In this document: positions 1-8,840 of the stretch, in pieces
Layout of the letters: each line of letters opens with the position of its first letter
How positions within the stretch are numbered: position 1 is the first letter of the stretch
Assembly (NCBI GenBank): GCA_041166025.1
Contig: JBEAMJ010000069.1
Location: 1 to 64,000, forward strand
Length of the DNA stretch: 64,000 nucleotides
Direction of reading: 5' to 3'
Source: UBA7672 sp041166025
Lineage (GTDB): Bacteria > Pseudomonadota > Alphaproteobacteria > Caulobacterales > Hyphomonadaceae
The notes under the pieces: generated by a model
What the model was told of the DNA's origin: nothing
Databases searched by the model: none
What the model saw: the letters and a program-made list of their open reading frames with translations, nothing else
Program-made: the position numbers and the translations under genes

Positions 1-117
1 ATCACGCAGGCCGCCAACACCAACAAGATCGGCGACGGCAAGATCTTCGTGCTCGATCTCGAATCGGTGCTCCGCATCCGCACCGGCGAAAAGAACGAAG
101 CTGCTCTCAGTTCGTAG
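1..117 (+). CDS. P-II nitrogen regulatory protein, C-terminal fragment (GlnB/GlnK family)
   Basis: The last 38 codons of a gene that begins before the window. The peptide carries the C-terminal signature of P-II signalling proteins, with the motif KIGDGKIFV followed by RIRTGE and an Ala-Ala-Leu stretch near the end. P-II proteins are small cytoplasmic trimers that sense 2-oxoglutarate and ATP/ADP and control glutamine synthetase, its adenylyltransferase or ammonium channels. The T-loop lies outside the window, so GlnB and GlnK cannot be told apart. A rho-independent terminator follows 24 bases after the stop, so this is the last gene of its transcript. Confidence 0.9.
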   Translation: MTQAANTNKIGDGKIFVLDLESVLRIRTGEKNEAALSS

Positions 118-141
118 ATCAGATCCGCGACCGCGAAATCG

Positions 142-171
142 AGCCGCTGCGGCCCAGCCGCGGCGGCTTTT
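142..171 (+). terminator. Rho-independent terminator after the P-II gene
   Basis: An 11-bp stem (arms 142-152 and 158-168, one G-U pair) with a 5-base loop, running into TTTT at 168-171. It sits between the P-II stop at 117 and the end of the convergent metW at 176. Confidence 0.75.
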
Positions 172-175
172 GCGT

Positions 176-793
176 TCAGATTTTCCGCTCCAGCACGAAG
201 ACGAGTTCTTCCGCCGTCCAGTTGAGGCGCCCGAGGGATTTGCCGTTGACCGGTCTGCCGTTCACGGCGGTTGCGGCCGATATCGCCAGTCCGGCCTGGT
301 CGGCGAGTTCGGCCATGTCGCGGGCGGTGCAGGGGCGTCGCGCGCCGTCCGACCACCAGCCGACATCGTGGCCGAGATTGGGGATGCGGCCGGTCGTGAG
401 GAGCGCGGTGCGCACGCGCCAATGTCCGTAATTGCGGAACGAGACGATCACGCGGCGGGCGATGCGCGAGAGTTCATCGAGGACAAATTTGGGGCGCGCG
501 AGTTCCTGGATCGTCTTGGAGAGGATGGCGACATCGAACGCGTTGTCGGGATAGACGGGCAGGTCATCGTCGGCATTGCCCTGCACGACGGCGAGCCCCT
601 TGGCGACGCAGCGGTTGACGCCGGCCTGTTCGACTTCGAGACCCCGCGTACGTGCGCCGCGCTGGTGCTGGAGCAGCTCCATAAGCTGGCCGTCGCCGCA
701 ACCGACGTCGAGCACAAGCTCACCGCGGTTGATGAACTGCGCGATGGCGATGTGGTCGGCGCGGCGGGTCTGGGAGCGCGGTGCGATCGTCAT
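176..793 (-). CDS. metW: Methionine biosynthesis protein MetW
   Basis: A 205-residue class I SAM-dependent methyltransferase fold protein with the glycine-rich motif VLDVGCGDG near residue 25. MetW always travels with MetX and is needed for homoserine O-acetylation in several proteobacteria; its exact chemical role is less settled. The ATG at 793 overlaps the metX stop by one base (TGATG), showing translational coupling. A GTG at 796 in the same frame is an alternative start. Length fits the family. Confidence 0.93.
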   Translation of the reverse strand: MTIAPRSQTRRADHIAIAQFINRGELVLDVGCGDGQLMELLQHQRGARTRGLEVEQAGVNRCVAKGLAVVQGNADDDLPVYPDNAFDVAILSKTIQELARPKFVLDELSRIARRVIVSFRNYGHWRVRTALLTTGRIPNLGHDVGWWSDGARRPCTARDMAELADQAGLAISAATAVNGRPVNGKSLGRLNWTAEELVFVLERKI

Positions 794-1950
794 CACGTCT
801 TCAAGCCTCGCGCGGCGGCCGCCGCGTCGATGAAGCCGCGCAGGCCCGCCCAGAATTCCGGCTCCTCGACGAAGAAGGCGTCATGGCCCTTGTCGGTTTC
901 GATGTTGACGTAGCTGGTCTCGCAGCCGGCGGCGTTGAGGGCGCGGACGATCTGGCGGTTTTCTTCGGGCGCGTAGTGCCAATCCGTGGAGAAGGAGAAG
1001 ACGCAGAAGCGGGTCTTGAGGCCCTTGAACGCATTGCCAAGGATACCGCCATGCTCGGCGGCAAGGTCGAAATAGTCCATCGCCCGTGTGATGTAGAGAT
1101 ACGAGTTCGCATCGAACCGGTCGACGAAGGTCTGGCCCTGGTGCCGGAGATAGCTCTCGATCTGGAAGTCGGCATCGAAGCCGAACGTCTTCGTCGCGCG
1201 ATCCTGCAGCTTGCGGTCGAATTTGCGCTTGAGCGCGCTCTCGGAAACGTAGGTGATGTGCGCGGCCATGCGCGCGACCGCGAGGCCGCGTTCAGGGCGT
1301 ACGCCCTCGGCAAGATAGTTGCCATTGCGCCAGTTCGGGTCGGCCATGATTGCCTGGCGGCCTGTCTCGTAGAAGCCGATGTTCTGGGCCGACTGTCGTG
1401 CGGCCACGGCGATAGGGATAGCTGCGAAGACGCGGTCGCGCGCCTGCACCGTCCACTCCAGCACCTGCATGCCGCCGATCGATCCGCCGATGGCAAGGAA
1501 GACCTGTTCGATCCCCAGCCGATCCAGGAGCGCGATCTGCGCCCGCACCATGTCGGCGATGGTGATGACCGGGAAATCCGTACCCCAGTAGGTCCCGTCC
1601 GGCCTGCGGCTGGCCGGGCCGGTCGAGCCCATGCAGCCGCCAAGCACGTTTGAGCAGATCACGAAGAAGCGGTCGGTATCGACCGGCAGGCCGGGGCCGA
1701 CGACGAGGTCCCACCAGGCCGGGCGCCCGGTCACAGGGTTGGGGCTGGCCGCGAACTGGTCTCCCGTCAGCGCGTGGCAGACGATGACGACGTTGCTCCT
1801 GTCTTGGTTAAGCTCGCCCCAGGTCTCATAGGCGATCTCGACGTGTTCGAGCGTGCGTCCGCTGTCCAGCCGCAGGGGCTGGGCCGGTGTTGCGACGGAC
1901 AGGCGCTTGAGCCCATCCGCGCCGCTGAGGGTGCGGGCGGGCGCGTTCAT
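793..1950 (-). CDS. metX: Homoserine O-acetyltransferase MetX
   Basis: A 385-residue alpha/beta-hydrolase that transfers an acyl group from acyl-CoA to homoserine, the first committed step of methionine synthesis in the cytoplasm. The nucleophile elbow GGSIGGMQ contains the catalytic serine, and the C-terminal DKGHDAF supplies the histidine. The open frame continues upstream to 2199, but that part is unlike the family. The ATG at 1950 gives the normal N-terminus (acyl-transferase sequence starts about residue 25). It forms an operon with metW. No convincing SAM riboswitch is seen in the leader. Confidence 0.95.
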   Translation of the reverse strand: MNAPARTLSGADGLKRLSVATPAQPLRLDSGRTLEHVEIAYETWGELNQDRSNVVIVCHALTGDQFAASPNPVTGRPAWWDLVVGPGLPVDTDRFFVICSNVLGGCMGSTGPASRRPDGTYWGTDFPVITIADMVRAQIALLDRLGIEQVFLAIGGSIGGMQVLEWTVQARDRVFAAIPIAVAARQSAQNIGFYETGRQAIMADPNWRNGNYLAEGVRPERGLAVARMAAHITYVSESALKRKFDRKLQDRATKTFGFDADFQIESYLRHQGQTFVDRFDANSYLYITRAMDYFDLAAEHGGILGNAFKGLKTRFCVFSFSTDWHYAPEENRQIVRALNAAGCETSYVNIETDKGHDAFFVEEPEFWAGLRGFIDAAAAARGLKT

Positions 1951-2089
1951 GGTTACCGAGCGTAGTTCAGGCCGCTCACGGAATGAAGCATTCGCGCGTC
2001 GGCTGCAAGACTCACCTGCTGGAGGGTTCTGATCGCGGCCAAACTGTCGTATGACAGCAGGCTGGTGGGGAGTGTGTACCCAGTTGAGC

Positions 2090-2872
2090 ATGATGGCCGC
2101 AGACAGCTTCCATCCGTCCTCAGGCGCTTCGGGCGACGCCTTCCTGGCGGCGCTGGCCCTGAAATGGCGCGAAATGCGCGATGCGCCCCTGCCGGTCAAT
2201 GGCGGGATAGGTTTCCGTCCTGCGCGTGAAGCAGCCGAGATGCGCAGGCTGTGCCGCGAAGCGGCGGCTTCGGGCGCGCCGGCGGACGCTGTCGCCCGGA
2301 TGTGGCGGTCGCTGTGCGGGGATGTTGCAGCGGCGCGTGGCTTGAGGGCGGTCTATGTCGCTGGCGGGGACGTCTCGCTGACGCTGGAAGCTGGCCGTGG
2401 CTATTTCGGATTTGGCCCGGACCTGCAGGCGGTCGTCAGCGTTCGCGACGCGCTGGAGCGGACAGCAGCGACGCCGGGCGCGCTGGCCTGCATTCCGTGG
2501 CCCGAACATGCCGGCGGCGGCCAGTGGTGGCCAATGCTGAACGAGAGCCGCTTCCACGACCTGGTGATCGTTGCCGGTTGGCCCGCCCTGCCCAGCACGC
2601 CTGCAGGCCTTCCGCAGGTCGCCATCGTGGGTCGCCTGCCGATCGAGTCTTCAGGCGACGACGAGATGCTGGCGACCGCGCATGACGATCACTGGACAGC
2701 CGAGCGCCTGCTTCAGGAAGTCGGCATCAAGGCGGAGGTGGTGACGCGCGCCCGCTCGCTCGCGCTCGTCAGGATTCCGGAGTATGTGGCCTGCGACGAT
2801 CGCCGGATCGACCTCGCCCGGATCGCAGGGCTGGACGGGCTCCGGGTTATCGGGGTACGGCCTCGGCCCTGA
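2090..2872 (+). CDS. Chorismate mutase-like protein of the hisC-tyrC operon
   Basis: About 260 residues. The N-terminal third (LALKWREM, then an alpha-helical stretch with PAREAAEMRRL and ARMWRSL) resembles the AroQ-type chorismate mutase helices; the rest is an unassigned domain. Position supports a role in aromatic amino acid synthesis: it lies 16 bases upstream of hisC, which overlaps tyrC. In alphaproteobacteria a chorismate mutase-type gene often precedes hisC-tyrC. Catalytic residues were not verified, so the activity is inferred. Start is uncertain: ATGs at 2051, 2090 and 2093 are in frame and none has a strong ribosome site. Confidence 0.6.
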   Translation: MMAADSFHPSSGASGDAFLAALALKWREMRDAPLPVNGGIGFRPAREAAEMRRLCREAAASGAPADAVARMWRSLCGDVAAARGLRAVYVAGGDVSLTLEAGRGYFGFGPDLQAVVSVRDALERTAATPGALACIPWPEHAGGGQWWPMLNESRFHDLVIVAGWPALPSTPAGLPQVAIVGRLPIESSGDDEMLATAHDDHWTAERLLQEVGIKAEVVTRARSLALVRIPEYVACDDRRIDLARIAGLDGLRVIGVRPRP

Positions 2873-2888
2873 GACAGGGCCCCACGCC

Positions 2889-3983
2889 ATGACGGACCAT
2901 CCCAAGCCATTGCCGCAGCTTGCCGGCGTCAACGCCTATGTTCCCGGGGAAGCCCCGAAGAACACTGGTGGCAGGACCTACAAGCTGGCCTCGAACGAGA
3001 ACCCGCTCGGCGCGAGCCCGCTGGCGAAGAAGGTCTATGCCGATCTTGCCGCGAAGATGGAGCTCTATCCGGACGGGGCAGCGCGCGAGCTGAAGGCGGC
3101 GCTGGCGAAGAAGCATGGGCTCGATCCGGCGCGGCTGGTTCTGGGCGCCGGATCGGACGACATCTTCCTCATGCTGGGCCGCGCCTATCTCGGACCTGGC
3201 GATGAAAGCATCTCGACCCGGCATGCGTTTGCGATCTATGCGATCATTGCGCAGCAGCAGGGCGCAAGAGTCGTCACGGTCGAGGAGGACAGCTTCACCG
3301 CCAATGTCGATGCGATCCTTGCCGCAGTGACGCCGCGGACCAAGCTGGTCTGGCTCGCCAATCCGAACAATCCGACCGGCACATACTTGTCCTACGAGGA
3401 GATCAAGCGGCTCCACGCCGGGCTGCCGTCGCATGTGCTGCTGGTGCTCGACGGCGCCTATGCCGAGTTCGTCAGGAAGAACGACTATGCATCGGGCATC
3501 GAGCTGGCTTCGCAGTCGGGCAATGTGATCGTCACGCGGACTTTCTCGAAGCTTTACGGGCTGGCCGGCCTGCGCGTGGGTTGGGGCTATGCCCCGCCGC
3601 ATGTGGTGGATGCAATCGAGCGCGTGCGGATGCCGTTCAATGTCAGTCTGCCGGCGCAGGCAGCCGCCATTGCAGCGCTTGAGGATGATGCGTTCACTGA
3701 GGCCTCGCTTCTGCACAATGAGCGCGAGCTTCCGCGGTTGCGGGCGAGTCTGGAGGCGCTTGGGCTGGGGCTGATAGATGGCGTCGGCAACTTTGTGGTG
3801 GCGAAGTTTCCCGAGGCCAGAGGCAAGACCGCCGCCGAGGCGCTGGCCTTCCTGAAGGAGCGCGGCGTCACCGTGCGCGGGCTTGGCGGCTATCATATGC
3901 CGAACCACCTGCGCATTTCGGTCGGCACGGTCGAGGGCAATGATGCGGCGCTGAAGCTGCTCGAGGAATTCCTGGGCAAGTGA
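2889..3983 (+). CDS. hisC: Histidinol-phosphate/aromatic aminotransferase HisC
   Basis: A 364-residue PLP-dependent fold type I aminotransferase. It shows the N-terminal KLASNENPLG motif, the NPNNPTG substrate loop, and the PLP lysine in TFSKLYGLAGLRVG. HisC converts imidazole-acetol phosphate to histidinol phosphate; family members beside tyrC also transaminate prephenate or arylpyruvates, which this neighbourhood suggests. The open frame starts earlier, at 2784, but the ATG at 2889 matches the family. It overlaps tyrC by one or four bases. Confidence 0.92.
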   Translation: MTDHPKPLPQLAGVNAYVPGEAPKNTGGRTYKLASNENPLGASPLAKKVYADLAAKMELYPDGAARELKAALAKKHGLDPARLVLGAGSDDIFLMLGRAYLGPGDESISTRHAFAIYAIIAQQQGARVVTVEEDSFTANVDAILAAVTPRTKLVWLANPNNPTGTYLSYEEIKRLHAGLPSHVLLVLDGAYAEFVRKNDYASGIELASQSGNVIVTRTFSKLYGLAGLRVGWGYAPPHVVDAIERVRMPFNVSLPAQAAAIAALEDDAFTEASLLHNERELPRLRASLEALGLGLIDGVGNFVVAKFPEARGKTAAEALAFLKERGVTVRGLGGYHMPNHLRISVGTVEGNDAALKLLEEFLGK

Positions 3984-4921
3984 TGGCGGCGGTGTTCGAC
4001 AGGATCGCCATAATTGGTGTCGGCCTTATCGGCGGTTCGATTGCGCGTGCGGCCCGGGAGACGGGCGCGGCCGGCGATGTGGTGCTGTTCGACGGCGATG
4101 CAGCGGCGCTGAAGCGGGCCTGCGAGATTGGCTTCGGGCGAGCGGCCGCGACGATCGAGGATGCAGTGCGCGAGGCCGACGCGGTGTTTCACTGCGTGCC
4201 CGTGGGCGCGATGGCTGCGACAGCACGGGCGAGCGTCGGTGCGATGAAGCCTGGCGCCATTCTTACCGACGTTGGCTCGGTCAAGGGTAATCTCGCACGC
4301 GATTGGCGATCGCTGGGGCGCGCCGACATTCACGTGATACCGGGCCATCCGATCGCGGGCACCGAAAAATCAGGACCCGATGCGGGCTTTGCGAGCCTGT
4401 TCCGGGGCCGCTGGTGCATCCTCACTCCGGAGCCGGGAGGGTCCGTGGACTATGTCGCTGCGACGGGCCGGCTGGCGGCGTTCTGGACCATGCTGGGTTC
4501 GAAGGTCGAGCAGATGGACGCGCAGCGGCATGATCTGGTGCTCGCCGTCACCAGCCACCTGCCGCACCTCATCGCCTACAACATGGTCGCAACGGCTCAC
4601 GACATGGAAGCAGTGACTGAGGGCGAAGTGGTAAAATTCTCAGCCGCAGGCTTCCGCGATTTCACCCGCATCGCGGCGTCGGATCCGACCATGTGGCGCG
4701 ACGTCTTCCTCGCCAACAGGGACGCTGTCCTCGAAGTGCTGGGCCGCTTCGACGATGACCTTACCGCGCTGCGGAAGGCCATCCGCAATGGCGACGGTCA
4801 GAAGCTGTTCGACGTGTTCACCCACGCGCGCGGTATCCGCCGCGAGATCATTGAGGCGGGCCAGGATACGGCGGCGGCGAACTTCGGACGCGACGGGCGC
4901 GGCAAGGGCGAGAAACCCTGA
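3983..4921 (+). CDS. tyrC: Prephenate/arogenate dehydrogenase TyrC (TyrA family)
   Basis: A 312-residue NAD(P)-dependent dehydrogenase making the tyrosine precursor. The Rossmann motif IGVGLIGGSIA lies at the N-terminus, and HPIAGTEKSGP carries the conserved active-site histidine and substrate-binding region. A helical dimerisation domain follows (HLPHLIAYNM region). The start is ATG 3983, which overlaps the hisC stop (TGATG); GTG 3980 is the alternative. No ACT domain is visible, so feedback control would differ from fused TyrA types. It is convergent with the flippase gene, with no gap between the two stops. Confidence 0.9.
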   Translation: MAAVFDRIAIIGVGLIGGSIARAARETGAAGDVVLFDGDAAALKRACEIGFGRAAATIEDAVREADAVFHCVPVGAMAATARASVGAMKPGAILTDVGSVKGNLARDWRSLGRADIHVIPGHPIAGTEKSGPDAGFASLFRGRWCILTPEPGGSVDYVAATGRLAAFWTMLGSKVEQMDAQRHDLVLAVTSHLPHLIAYNMVATAHDMEAVTEGEVVKFSAAGFRDFTRIAASDPTMWRDVFLANRDAVLEVLGRFDDDLTALRKAIRNGDGQKLFDVFTHARGIRREIIEAGQDTAAANFGRDGRGKGEKP

Positions 4922-6394
4922 TCAGCGCGCCGCGAAGACACGCAGCGTCTGCATCACGGCGCTGCGGAAGAACAGGATCAGGACGCCGCTGTAGACTCCT
5001 GCGCCGACCGCCACCTTGATCATGAGCGCTCCGGCCAGGGGCAGCCCGAGCAGGAAAGGCTCAAGCGCCAGAACGGCCGCCGCCATGACCGCGACTGCCG
5101 CGTAGGGCGGCGCCAGGTGATTTGCGAGCGTCAGGGGCTGCAGCTTGAGGTCGCCGAGAATGACCGGCAGTGCGAACACGATCATCGCAATCGAAGCGAG
5201 CGCACCGCCGGACAGCATGGTAACCGGGCCGTAGGACGACATGATGAACATGCCGAGCACCGTGACAGTGAGATCGACGATCGCGAACCAGACCAGGTAG
5301 TTGAATCGCCCGAGGGCCGTGAACAGGGCGTTGCGCGGGTTGGTCAGCGGAGCAAACACGCCGACCACACACAGTACAGTCAGGGGTCCCGCCACAGGCG
5401 CGTAGTCATCAGGCAGGACGAGGCCAACGATTTCGTGGGCTGTCAGGCCGAGGCCGACAAAGCCCGGCAGGGCGATCAGCGCCATCAGATTTGACAGCTG
5501 CATGAATACGGTACGCTTGGCCTCGATCGATTCGCCCGTTCGCGAGAGCAATGTGACCCAGAGCTGCGACAGGGGATTGACGAGAAGCCCCAGCAGCAGG
5601 TCGGTGAGCCTGTTGGCCACCCGCAGATACCCGACTGCAACCGGGCCGAACAACGCCCCGGTTAAGATGTCCCCTATCCGTGGGGTGATCGAAGCGATGC
5701 CAAGCCCGGCAACGATCCGCGAAACGCTCGAGAACCAGGTCCGTGTGGCCAGCACGTCGACGGCAAGCATTGGAACCGTTCGCGTGCGCCACATTGCCAA
5801 TGCGATGAAGCTGGCTGTGGTCACGAGCCGCTGCACGACCAGCGACCATTCGATCCACGGCGAGAACGATGTCGCAAGCGCCGCACCGCCGCCTGCGAGC
5901 GACGACACCATGGTCAGCAGCGCGAGCCCCTTCATGTCCAGTTGCTCGCGCATCTTCGCTGTCGGGGCGATGGCGAAGGGAAGCAGCAGTGTGGACAGAG
6001 TCAGGATTTCGAGAATGCCGACGAGCTGAGGGGCGTCCATCGCGGCTGCATACGCTGGCGCGGCGAGCCACAACACGGCGGTCAGCGCCACGCAGCCCGC
6101 GCTCATCGCCCATGTGACGGATGACAGGGTCCGTCGCGAAAAGTCCTGCTGCCGCACGATCGCGTCCACGGAGGCATGCGTGCCCAGCGTGTATGCGATG
6201 TCGGTGATGACCGATGCGAGGGCGAACACGCCGAAGGTTGCCGGTTCCAGCCGCGTCGCCAGGATCAGAAAGATCGCCGCCAGAATTACCTGGGCAAAGG
6301 CAAGGGTTGCAAAATTCCATACCAGCGCCGAGCGAATGACGTTCGCCACGCGAGACGCGTTGCGCTCCAGTTGCTCTGGCCCGATGGTCTTCAT
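4922..6394 (-). CDS. Polysaccharide/oligosaccharide flippase (Wzx/MATE-like)
   Basis: A 490-residue polytopic inner-membrane protein of the polysaccharide biosynthesis/MVF superfamily, with about 12-14 hydrophobic segments spread through the length and a short charged N-terminus. Such proteins flip lipid-linked glycan precursors for O-antigen, capsule or exopolysaccharide across the membrane. No glycosyltransferase or Wzy gene is adjacent, so its substrate is unknown. The frame stays open to 6535, but ATG 6394 precedes the first family-like sequence. Confidence 0.8.
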   Translation of the reverse strand: MKTIGPEQLERNASRVANVIRSALVWNFATLAFAQVILAAIFLILATRLEPATFGVFALASVITDIAYTLGTHASVDAIVRQQDFSRRTLSSVTWAMSAGCVALTAVLWLAAPAYAAAMDAPQLVGILEILTLSTLLLPFAIAPTAKMREQLDMKGLALLTMVSSLAGGGAALATSFSPWIEWSLVVQRLVTTASFIALAMWRTRTVPMLAVDVLATRTWFSSVSRIVAGLGIASITPRIGDILTGALFGPVAVGYLRVANRLTDLLLGLLVNPLSQLWVTLLSRTGESIEAKRTVFMQLSNLMALIALPGFVGLGLTAHEIVGLVLPDDYAPVAGPLTVLCVVGVFAPLTNPRNALFTALGRFNYLVWFAIVDLTVTVLGMFIMSSYGPVTMLSGGALASIAMIVFALPVILGDLKLQPLTLANHLAPPYAAVAVMAAAVLALEPFLLGLPLAGALMIKVAVGAGVYSGVLILFFRSAVMQTLRVFAAR

Positions 6395-6575
6395 GGGAGT
6401 CCGCAGACAAAGGACTGGCTTAGGCACGTCGTGCCGGGTCCGCGCTGATCCCCAAAGTTCAAGACCGCCCCGTGTGGGCAGTCTATACGCCGCACGAAAG
6501 CGCCCCAAAAGCCCCGCCGCTAGGGAAGCAGCCAAGAATTTTTCGGAAGCCGTCGCGGCGCCCGCGCGAACCTGA

Positions 6576-7316
6576 TCACTCCGGGTGATCGAGACCCTGC
6601 GCCTTTCGCCCTTCCGCCACCAGCCGCTCCGTCGCCGGATCGAGTGCTTCCTTCAGCGCCTGGGTGAAGGCGTCGCGCCTGAGGCCTGGCGCGATCGGGG
6701 GGAGCACTTCGAAGATGATCTTCCCCGGCCGGCGCAGAAAGCCAGAGCCCTGCCAGCAAAGGCCGGTGTTGAGGGCGACGGGCACGCAGGGAACTTTCAG
6801 TTCGTTATAGAGCAGCACGATGCCGGGCTTGATGTCGGTGGGGGTGTCGGGCGGTTGGCGCGTGCCCTCCGGGAAAATGATGATCTGCTGGCCGGACGCT
6901 GCCCCGGCCTTCGCTGCGGCGAGCATCAGGCGCATGGTCTTGGCGCCGCCTTCGCGGTCGATCGGGATGCCGACGCGCGAGGCGTAGACGCCGAAAACGG
7001 GGACTTTCAGCAACTCCTTCTTGAGGATGTAGGCCGGGTTCTCCACGAACATGAACGGCGCCAGCGTGTCGTAAGTCGACTGGTGCTTCATAGCGATGAG
7101 GCCCGGTCCGCCCTTCGGCAGGTGCTCGCGGCCGCGCACCTCCGTGCTGATGCCGCAGATGAGCCAGAGCCCGAAGCCCTGTGCACGGCAATAGAACTTC
7201 ACCGCGCCCATCGCAAAGTCGCGTGAGAACAGCGAGACCGGCATCGCCAGGAGGCCGATCACTGCCATCGTCACGTAGAACCACGCGGCATAGAGGAGCG
7301 AGCGGATGAAGGTCAT
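6576..7316 (-). CDS. plsC: 1-acyl-sn-glycerol-3-phosphate acyltransferase (PlsC family)
   Basis: A 246-residue membrane-anchored acyltransferase. An N-terminal hydrophobic segment is followed by the HX4D catalytic motif in KHQSTYDT and the phosphate-binding FPEGTR motif. The reaction is acylation of lysophosphatidate to phosphatidate in phospholipid synthesis. Its ATG at 7316 overlaps the ydcF-like stop by four bases, so the two are translationally coupled. It is the last gene of the ftsE-ftsX-ydcF-plsC minus-strand cluster. An upstream extension of the frame to 7646 lies inside ydcF and is not real. Confidence 0.9.
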   Translation of the reverse strand: MTFIRSLLYAAWFYVTMAVIGLLAMPVSLFSRDFAMGAVKFYCRAQGFGLWLICGISTEVRGREHLPKGGPGLIAMKHQSTYDTLAPFMFVENPAYILKKELLKVPVFGVYASRVGIPIDREGGAKTMRLMLAAAKAGAASGQQIIIFPEGTRQPPDTPTDIKPGIVLLYNELKVPCVPVALNTGLCWQGSGFLRRPGKIIFEVLPPIAPGLRRDAFTQALKEALDPATERLVAEGRKAQGLDHPE

Positions 7317-7933
7317 CCGCCGGCGCCCTGCACAGGCGGCCTGCCGGCGTCGAACGTTGCGCCGCGCAGGCCTGCGAGACGGTATTTGATCCACTCGTCG
7401 AGCAGCAGCTTCGCGGTTGGCGCATCCTTGTACCAGTCGGACGGCCGCACCTTCGTCGTCATCACGGCGTGTGGGATGAAGACTCCCTCCGGCATGGCGC
7501 GCTGCAGCTCCAGCAGCGCGCGGTCCATGTGATACTCCGACGTCACCACGATGATGCGCTTGACGCCAGTGCGGCGCGACCAGTCGGCGACTTCCATGCC
7601 GTTGCCTTCGGTCGTGGCGGCAGCCTTGCCGAGCGTGACGCAGCACTCGATCTGCGCGAGGTCGACCCCTGTTACGTGCGCGATGTCCCGTGCCGTCGTG
7701 TCGACGTTGACGCCTGAGATCAGCAACGGCACGTCGAGCGAGTCGGCAAGCTGGATCGCGGTGACGATGCGGGCGTTGGCGGCTCCGGTGAGCGCGGTCA
7801 CGGCCTCGGCGTCGAGCGGCGGATCCGGCGTCACGGCGCGGTCTGCGCGCGCGACAAAGCGCGAGAAGTCCCAGCCGGCGACCAGCAGCCCGACAGCGAG
7901 AAGGATAACCATGATGCGGACAACGAATCGCAT
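7313..7933 (-). CDS. YdcF/SanA-type DUF218 membrane protein
   Basis: A 206-residue protein with one N-terminal membrane segment (residues about 5-22) and a DUF218 fold. Family landmarks are the LISG stretch after the first strand pair, a central CCVTLGKAAAT-NG segment and the VVTSEYHMDRA motif. Members (YdcF, SanA, ElyC) are tied to envelope integrity and peptidoglycan or polysaccharide precursor metabolism, but a defined reaction is lacking for most. It lies 49 bases after ftsX and overlaps plsC. Confidence 0.8.
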   Translation of the reverse strand: MRFVVRIMVILLAVGLLVAGWDFSRFVARADRAVTPDPPLDAEAVTALTGAANARIVTAIQLADSLDVPLLISGVNVDTTARDIAHVTGVDLAQIECCVTLGKAAATTEGNGMEVADWSRRTGVKRIIVVTSEYHMDRALLELQRAMPEGVFIPHAVMTTKVRPSDWYKDAPTAKLLLDEWIKYRLAGLRGATFDAGRPPVQGAGG

Positions 7934-7982
7934 GGGGTCAGGTCATAGCAGAGGGCGCTGAAACGCGCATACCCAACTCACC

Positions 7983-8840
7983 TCAGACCATGCCTGACAA
8001 GGCCCGACGCACGGTCACGTTCGCAGCCAGCATGGCGGCAGCCCCTGCCACAAGCGGGGCAAGTCCGAGGATCAGGCCGTCCGCCAGCGACAGCGACAGC
8101 TGGGGGAGGAGCCAGGCCTGCCCGTCGGACTGGCGGATGGCGAACAGGATGAACGCGGCGGCGCCGAAGGCGAGCAGCGCCCCAAGCGCGCCGGCCTGCA
8201 CGCCGAGCATCAGGAAGCGGCGCTCGAACACGCCCGCGATGAAGTCGTCCTTTGCGCCGGAGAGATGGAGCAGCTCCACGATGTCGCGTCGCGCAAGAAG
8301 CGTTGCGTGGGTTGCAAAGGCGATGACGGCGACGCCGGTGGCGCCGAGCAGGAGCACGGCGGAAAGAGCGATGAGACCGATTGTGTCGGTTGCGCGTCTG
8401 GCGTCGGACGACCAGGCAGCGTGATCATCAATGATGACGTTGATCCCGGAGGCCTTCAGCGACGCAGCAATCGCCTCTCCGGCATCGATGGTTGCGTTGA
8501 CGGCGATGAGGCGCGGCAGCTGAAGGCTTTCAGGCAGTCCTGTCGCACCGAGCCACGGTCGCAGCAGCTCCTCCGACTCGGCGCGTGTGAGCACGTGAGC
8601 CGAGGCAACGCCCGAAACGGTCCCGATGATCCCGGCGGCGCGCTGTGCATCGGCATCGGACCCGCGAACGCGGATGGTGAGTTCCCCAGACACTTCGCTC
8701 GTCCATGCGCCCGCTGCAGCGTAGGCCGCGCGGGAGACGAGGCCGGAGAAGGCCGCAAGGAAGCAGAGCGCACAGACCACAAAGAACAGCGCGCCTTCGC
8801 GCGCATCTTCACGCGGCAGCAGGCTGGCGGTCCGGCTCAC
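7983..8840 (-). CDS. ftsX: Cell division protein FtsX (ABC-type permease)
   Basis: A 285-residue integral membrane partner of FtsE. It has a first membrane segment (about residues 18-40), an extracytoplasmic domain, and three C-terminal membrane segments. FtsEX is a non-transporting ABC complex that drives periplasmic peptidoglycan hydrolysis at the septum. It starts with GTG at 8840, overlapping the ftsE stop by four bases (GTGA), so stoichiometry is probably kept by coupling. Confidence 0.88.
   Translation of the reverse strand: MSRTASLLPREDAREGALFFVVCALCFLAAFSGLVSRAAYAAAGAWTSEVSGELTIRVRGSDADAQRAAGIIGTVSGVASAHVLTRAESEELLRPWLGATGLPESLQLPRLIAVNATIDAGEAIAASLKASGINVIIDDHAAWSSDARRATDTIGLIALSAVLLLGATGVAVIAFATHATLLARRDIVELLHLSGAKDDFIAGVFERRFLMLGVQAGALGALLAFGAAAFILFAIRQSDGQAWLLPQLSLSLADGLILGLAPLVAGAAAMLAANVTVRRALSGMV

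Noticed and set aside
1951..1956. GTAACC just before the metX start as a SigF promoter
   Set aside because: No CGAA lies 16 bases downstream, and the hexamer abuts the start codon.
1951..2089. SAM-II-type riboswitch upstream of metX
   Set aside because: A short motif resembling TTGCAGCC appears in the metX leader, but the P1 partner strand and the conserved loop are missing and the spacing is too short. A covariance search would settle it.
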